Assembly: GCA_944377405.1 (NCBI GenBank)
Contig: CALWES010000001.1
Location: 124,001-188,000 of the forward strand
From: an uncultured Lachnospiraceae bacterium
Lineage (GTDB): Bacteria > Bacillota > Clostridia > Lachnospirales > Lachnospiraceae
Direction of reading: 5' to 3'
Length of the DNA stretch: 64,000 nucleotides
Positions within the stretch are counted from its first letter, which is position 1. Every line of letters starts with the position of its first letter. Positions 59,840 through 64,000 of this stretch are shown piece by piece. A program made the position numbers and the translations under genes. Under the pieces are notes generated by a model. The model saw only the letters and a program-made list of their open reading frames with translations, had not been told where the DNA came from and did no database searches.

Positions 59840-61513
59840 TTAACCCACATCCAGGCAGCTGCCGCCGATGAATTCCCGCAGGATCGAGGTCTTCGGTATG
59901 ATCTCCGGACTGAGGGAAAGCACGTAGTCCAGGAATTTCAGCAGGCGCCTTGCCTCCGGATATGCACTGCTGCTCCTGGGGATCTGGAACAGCAGAGGCT
60001 CCGCATACTGCTTCAATACCGCAAGCTCATAGATCATGGCGGTGTTGAAGATCACATCCGCCTCTTCCTGGAAGGGGAAGATGTTCTTTTCCTCTCCTTC
60101 TCTTACGGAGTCCCATCTGAGGATTGTATTCTCCGCACTGTAGCCCCTGGTCCGGTTATCCCGCACCATGCGCCGGATCAGCCGGCAGTCTGCTGTGGGA
60201 ATACGGTTATGCTCGTCGATATTCAACTGGGTAAGGGCCGAGACATAGATCTTATACTTGGCCTCCTTCGGAAGCTTTTCCGAAAACTTTTCATTCAGAC
60301 AGTGGATCCCTTCCACGATCAGCACATCGTCCTCCGAAAGCCTGGTCTCTCCATCCCGGTATTCCCGTCTTCCGGTGCGGAAATCATATTTGGGCAGCCG
60401 CACCGCCTCCCCCTTAAGGAGCTTCTGCATGTCTTCGTTAAACTGCTCCGTATCCAGGGCCAGGAGGGACTCAAAATCCGGCTTTCCTTCCCTGTCCAGA
60501 GGGCGGTCCGCCACATCCTTGTAGTAGTCGTCGGCGGATATGGTCCGGGGACAGAGGCCGTAGGCCCGAAGCTGCAGCTCCAGCCTGTGGGCCGTGGAGG
60601 TCTTTCCGGAGCTGGAAGGACCTGCCATGAGGAGGATCTTCTTATCCTTTTTGGAGATACGCTGGGCGATCTCACCGATCTTCTTTTCAAAAAAGGCTTC
60701 CTGCATAAGGATCAGGTTATTGGCCTCTCCGCGGCAGATGGCTTCGTTCAGGTCCGCAATGTTTTCGATTCCGATCTTCTCCGCCCAGCGGAAGGATTCC
60801 TCCTGAACGGAAAACAGCTTCCCAGGAGCGTTGAAGGCAGGCAGCCTGTCCGGCTCATCCGCCTTCGGAAGCCAGAGGATGAAGCCCTTCCGGAAGGGTA
60901 CCAGGTCAAAGGTCCTGATATAGGCACAGCTCTCCAGCATAGGGCCATAGAAATAATCCTCAAAGTCTCCGATGGCGTAGATATTGACCCGGGAGACCCG
61001 GCGAAAGCCAAAGAGCTTCGACTTATCCTCCATGCCGTAGCTGGCAAAGCGTCTTACCGCCTCATCCGTGGAGATATTTCTCTTCTTTATGGGAAGATCC
61101 CCACGGATGTAGCTTTCCATTTCTCTCTTCACCTCCAGAAGCAGCTTCTGATCCACACAGACGCTGCCTCTGGGAACCACATAGAAGCTGTCTCCCACCC
61201 GGAATTCCACCGTCACCCGCTGAAGTGCTTCCCGGGGCACCACATGGTATATGGCCCGCAGCAGGATAAAAACGGCGGTACGGGCGTAGGCCGCCTTTCC
61301 GGGAGCGTCCCGGTAGGTCAGAAGCCTTGCCTCCGTATCCCCTGTGATCTCCTTATGGAGCTCCTGGATCCGGTTCGTCTTAAGGTCATGTACCAGAAGG
61401 ATGTCCTGCCCCGCCATTTCCCGGAAATCTCCGGCGATCTGCTGCCAGGAAGTGCCCTCCGGGTAATCCCGGATCTCTGTTCTGTCATTTATGTGAAGTT
61501 CAAGCCTTGCCAT
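59840..61513 (-). CDS. Nucleoside kinase fusion: ThrRS-like N-terminal part plus uridine kinase
   Basis: About 557 residues. Residues 1-65 look like a TGS domain (MARLELHINDRTEIRDYP), and residues 80-250 resemble the threonyl-tRNA synthetase N-terminal editing region, without the zinc-binding histidines. The C-terminal half is a phosphoribulokinase/uridine kinase fold with P-loop AGPSSSGKTSTAHRLE near residue 292, DDYYKD and VLIVEGIHCLN. Such fusions are known in Firmicutes and Thermotoga. The substrate is probably a nucleoside, not proven. The start at 61513 follows GGAGG. It lies between nif3 and lysR. Confidence 0.85.
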   Translation of the reverse strand: MARLELHINDRTEIRDYPEGTSWQQIAGDFREMAGQDILLVHDLKTNRIQELHKEITGDTEARLLTYRDAPGKAAYARTAVFILLRAIYHVVPREALQRVTVEFRVGDSFYVVPRGSVCVDQKLLLEVKREMESYIRGDLPIKKRNISTDEAVRRFASYGMEDKSKLFGFRRVSRVNIYAIGDFEDYFYGPMLESCAYIRTFDLVPFRKGFILWLPKADEPDRLPAFNAPGKLFSVQEESFRWAEKIGIENIADLNEAICRGEANNLILMQEAFFEKKIGEIAQRISKKDKKILLMAGPSSSGKTSTAHRLELQLRAYGLCPRTISADDYYKDVADRPLDREGKPDFESLLALDTEQFNEDMQKLLKGEAVRLPKYDFRTGRREYRDGETRLSEDDVLIVEGIHCLNEKFSEKLPKEAKYKIYVSALTQLNIDEHNRIPTADCRLIRRMVRDNRTRGYSAENTILRWDSVREGEEKNIFPFQEEADVIFNTAMIYELAVLKQYAEPLLFQIPRSSSAYPEARRLLKFLDYVLSLSPEIIPKTSILREFIGGSCLDVG

Positions 61514-61527
61514 TTCCTCCTCCATTT

Positions 61528-62319
61528 TCAGGAAAGAAAGGATCTGCAGTCCGTAAGGTCCGTTATGATCTCAAGCTCCGGCGCATTGCGCTGCAGGTAG
61601 TCCTTCATGAAGGGTACGAATATATGTTCCAGACCGAAGTGTCCCGCATCGATCAGGCTGATCCCTGCCTCCAGGGCGTCCAGGCCGTCATGATGTCCCA
61701 TATCTCCCGTGATCAGGGCATCCACGGAATGGGCTGCTGCCAGCTGCAGCATGCCGTGGCCGGATCCGGGGCAGACCGCTGCCCGGCCTATGGGCCGTCC
61801 CGTATCATAATAGGTGAGGCCATTGAGATCGAATCTCTCCCGCAGAAGCTCCGCCACCTCCCGGCAGCTCATCTTCCCTTCAAAGGAGCCCACAAAGCCG
61901 ATGCCGTAGGTACTGGGAAGACCATTCTCCTGGACGGAGGGCTCCAGGGGCCCTTCCTTCTCCATACCAAGGCCCTCACACACCAGATCCGCCATACAGC
62001 CGGGAGCTGCGTCAAAATTCGTGTGCATGGCATAGCAGCAGATATCCTTTTGGATCAGCTTCATGAGCTTTCTGCCAAGAGCCGTATCGCTGTTCACCTT
62101 TGAGATAGCCTTGAAGATCATGGGATGATGGGTCAGGACCAGGTCGCAGTCCTCCGCGATCGCCCGGTCCACCACCGGCTCGGAAGCATCCAGAGCCAGC
62201 AGTACCTTTCTGATCTCCCGGTCTCTCCTTCCGCAGATCAGCCCCGGGTTGTCCCAGGAAAGGGCCAGGGCCGCCGGGGCAAGCTCCTCCAGCATTTTGA
62301 AAAGTACATCTGCCTTCAT
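61528..62319 (-). CDS. Nif3-like dinuclear metal-centre protein (YqfO family)
   Basis: 263 residues of the NIF3/DUF34 family. Conserved N-terminal LALSWDNPGLICG, VLTHHPMIFK near residue 60 and C-terminal GDMGHHDGLDALEAG carry the metal-ligand histidines and acidic residues. The family forms hexameric toroids, possibly GTP cyclohydrolase-like or metal chaperones; its role is unsettled. The gene follows trmK by 26 bp, and the gene pair trmK-nif3 is conserved in Firmicutes. The ATG follows GAGGTG. Confidence 0.93.
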   Translation of the reverse strand: MKADVLFKMLEELAPAALALSWDNPGLICGRRDREIRKVLLALDASEPVVDRAIAEDCDLVLTHHPMIFKAISKVNSDTALGRKLMKLIQKDICCYAMHTNFDAAPGCMADLVCEGLGMEKEGPLEPSVQENGLPSTYGIGFVGSFEGKMSCREVAELLRERFDLNGLTYYDTGRPIGRAAVCPGSGHGMLQLAAAHSVDALITGDMGHHDGLDALEAGISLIDAGHFGLEHIFVPFMKDYLQRNAPELEIITDLTDCRSFLS

Positions 62320-62345
62320 GTCTACACCTCGTTCTTTCTGTTCTT

Positions 62346-63107
62346 CTATGCAAGGTAAGGGGCGATCTCAGAAAGCTGCTTTAAAAGCTCCTGCTTCCTT
62401 CTTTCCGCGCCCTCTCCCTTTTCCGGAGCAAGCTTCTCCAGAAGCTCCTCCGTTTTTTCTTTTTCCCAGGTAAGGAATTCCCGGAATACCGGATCCCCGG
62501 CGGCAGAAAGGAATGCGCCGTAGCGATAATCCGCCTCTGTCCGGTAAGCCTCCCGGTCCGCGGGCTCCCTGGGGCAGACGGAAAGGATCACATAGTACTT
62601 TCCTTCCTCCTTCAGCATCCGCTCCTCCCGGATCAGAAATCCAAGCTGATCCGTCAGATAATGGCGGAGGATCTCCGGTTCCGACTGGGGGCTCAGCACC
62701 AGCCTTCCCACCTGTTTGAGATAGCTTTCCGCCTTCCCGGAAAGGAATCTTCCCTCCGGATCGGTCTTTCCGTCCGTTGGCTTCAGAGAGAGGATGTCCG
62801 TGATCAGCTGGCCGCCCATGCCGGAGATGATGACCGTATCCGGAATCTTATATCCCGGGGACATGGCAATAGCCCGGAGGCCGTCGCTTTGGATCAGCTC
62901 CGCCCGGTCTGCAAGGCCCTCCCGTAAAAGGGTCTCCCTGGCCCGCTCCAGGGGCCCCTTCCGGAGGTCCATGCAATAGGCGCTCTCCGCCCGTCCTTCC
63001 TTCAGCAGCCAGGCTGCCGCATAGCCGTGATCACAGCCCACATCTGCCACCAGCCGGCAGCTTCCGCACATATCTGCGATCTGCCGGAGTCTCTCTGATA
63101 TCATCAT
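62346..63107 (-). CDS. trmK: tRNA (adenine(22)-N(1))-methyltransferase
   Basis: SAM-dependent methyltransferase for m1A22 in tRNA. 253 residues. The SAM motif I appears as VADVGCDHGYAAAWLL near residue 20, followed by AYCMDLRKGPLERA and DTVIISGMGGQLI, which are typical of TrmK. A C-terminal coiled-coil-like basic region (KLAPEKGEGAERRKQELLK) follows. It sits between dnaG and nif3; normally rpoD separates dnaG and trmK, but not here. Confidence 0.92.
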   Translation of the reverse strand: MMISERLRQIADMCGSCRLVADVGCDHGYAAAWLLKEGRAESAYCMDLRKGPLERARETLLREGLADRAELIQSDGLRAIAMSPGYKIPDTVIISGMGGQLITDILSLKPTDGKTDPEGRFLSGKAESYLKQVGRLVLSPQSEPEILRHYLTDQLGFLIREERMLKEEGKYYVILSVCPREPADREAYRTEADYRYGAFLSAAGDPVFREFLTWEKEKTEELLEKLAPEKGEGAERRKQELLKQLSEIAPYLA

Positions 63108-63128
63108 GATTCGTTTATTTCCTTACTT

Positions 63129-64000
63129 TTATTCCTGGAGACGGATCCTCAATCCGGAAAGGGCTTTTTTCTCCGACAGAAGCTGCTGCAGTCTCTGCAG
63201 ATCGCTGCCGCTGTCCCGGATCTCCCTTTCCAGAGAGGCCCTCCGGATATTTAATACCGCTTCCGTCAGGGACTTTTCCAGATCCTGAAGGGACAGCTCC
63301 GAAAGATCCTTATAAACCGCATCTGCATTCAGGATTGCTCCCGCTTCCCTGCTTTTTTCCTCATCTTCGGAATAGCTGTCCATAATGGAGGCAGCAGAAA
63401 CGGTCTCCCCATCCCTGGGGTCTCCCAGAAGCTTTTCCGCGATCTCCCGGCAGGTGCCGTCGGTAAAGTCCTCGGGACGCAGATATTCCGTTATCTGCGG
63501 GATCAGCTCCGGCTTTGCACAAAGCCAGGACAGAAGCAGACGCTCCGATGGGATCTGTCCCCGGTCTCCCTGCTTTCTGCCGCTCTTTCGGACAGCTGCA
63601 CCTCTTACCTCCTGGGTCTCCTTCTGCTCCGTTCTTTTTTTCTGTGCCGTAAGCATCTTCCGCTCCACCAGCTGCTTAAGCTCCCCGTATGGGATCTGCT
63701 GCTCCCGGCTTACGGCTCTGACATAGTTATCCCGTTCCAGTTCCTCAGAAAAACCGCAGAGCCTCTCTGCCGTTTCATTATAAAAGGCCGTGACCTCCGC
63801 TGGGTCTGAGAACTGATAGGACCTGCGGAGCATGTCGATCTCGTAAAGGAAGGCGTTCTTTGCCTTCCGGATATACTCCTCGTACTCCTCCGGGCCAAGG
63901 TGCTGCAGGAATTCATCCGGATCCTTGAAACCGGTGTCACTGGTATCCAGCACCCGTACGTTCAGTCCCGCTTCCCGCAGGATCGGAAATGCCCTGAGCT
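63129..64000 (-). CDS. dnaG: DNA primase, C-terminal part (cut by right window edge)
   Basis: About 290 residues of DnaG are visible. The first segment, AFPILREAGLNVRVLD, and then DPDEFLQHLG, belong to the end of the TOPRIM domain. A helical region and a basic linker (KKRTEQ, RKSGRKQGDRG) follow, and then a helical C-terminal domain (SERLLLSWLCAKPELI) of the DnaB-binding type. The N-terminal zinc-binding part is outside the window. It ends 21 bp before the trmK start, with no sigma factor gene between. Confidence 0.93.
   Translation of the reverse strand, partial: LRAFPILREAGLNVRVLDTSDTGFKDPDEFLQHLGPEEYEEYIRKAKNAFLYEIDMLRRSYQFSDPAEVTAFYNETAERLCGFSEELERDNYVRAVSREQQIPYGELKQLVERKMLTAQKKRTEQKETQEVRGAAVRKSGRKQGDRGQIPSERLLLSWLCAKPELIPQITEYLRPEDFTDGTCREIAEKLLGDPRDGETVSAASIMDSYSEDEEKSREAGAILNADAVYKDLSELSLQDLEKSLTEAVLNIRRASLEREIRDSGSDLQRLQQLLSEKKALSGLRIRLQE

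Noticed and set aside
1..64000. CRISPR arrays, insertion sequences, prophage, defence islands or tRNA genes
   Set aside because: No direct repeats with spacers, transposase or integrase motifs, terminal inverted repeats or tRNA-like sequences were noticed; the gene content is housekeeping throughout.

Overview
The window looks like chromosomal core DNA of a Gram-positive anaerobe of the class Clostridia, most likely a Lachnospiraceae-type gut bacterium. Supporting signs are a single-chain pyruvate:ferredoxin oxidoreductase, a fused PurL of about 1280 residues, separate AICAR transformylase and PurO-type IMP cyclohydrolase instead of bifunctional PurH, a type A RNase P RNA, strong AGGAGG-like ribosome binding sites, several TTG starts, and conserved neighbourhoods (der-plsY-gpsA, phoH-ybeY, dnaG-trmK-nif3). 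Almost every gene lies on the minus strand; prs is the only clear plus-strand gene. I see no mobile element, prophage, CRISPR array or tRNA.

Layout, left to right. 1-3.8 kb: tyrA (cut by the window edge) and a DAHP synthase gene, preceded by a Tyr/Phe-rich leader peptide and an attenuator; then an aminotransferase and a flavodoxin-like reductase. 3.9-14.7 kb: a purine operon transcribed purE-F-M-N-O-(AICAR transformylase)-D-L, with a probable 6S RNA gene immediately upstream. 15-23.7 kb: purB, a DUF896 protein, proA/proB, two FAD-dependent oxidoreductases and a SpoVB/MurJ-like flippase. 23.7-30.5 kb: ybeY, phoH, rpsU, alaS, rnhA and a beta-CASP RNase (RNA metabolism). 30.7-35.5 kb: a complete branched-chain amino acid ABC transporter (livK-H-M-G-F). 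35.7-40.2 kb: der-plsY-gpsA and the divergent prs. 40.3-47.7 kb: nifJ, a VanW-domain membrane protein and an AI-2E-family permease. 47.8-57.7 kb: leuS, uvrC, two exported proteins (DUF4015 and DUF5722-like) and an EF-G-like GTPase. 57.7-64 kb: a cytidylate-kinase-like protein, rnpB, a LysR regulator whose reading frame runs into rnpB, a TGS-uridine-kinase fusion, nif3, trmK and dnaG (cut by the window edge).

Metabolically the window joins de novo purine synthesis (including PRPP supply by Prs) to aromatic amino acid, proline and phospholipid synthesis. I found no obviously new defence or mobile system. The most interesting signals are regulatory: a ribosome-mediated attenuator with Tyr/Phe codons ahead of aroF-tyrA, a rod-like 6S-like RNA with its terminator only about 37 nt upstream of purE, a terminator with a competing complement in the der leader, and the overlap of lysR with rnpB, whose apparent promoter lies inside lysR. 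Coordinates and motifs were read by eye; no alignment, folding or database search was run.
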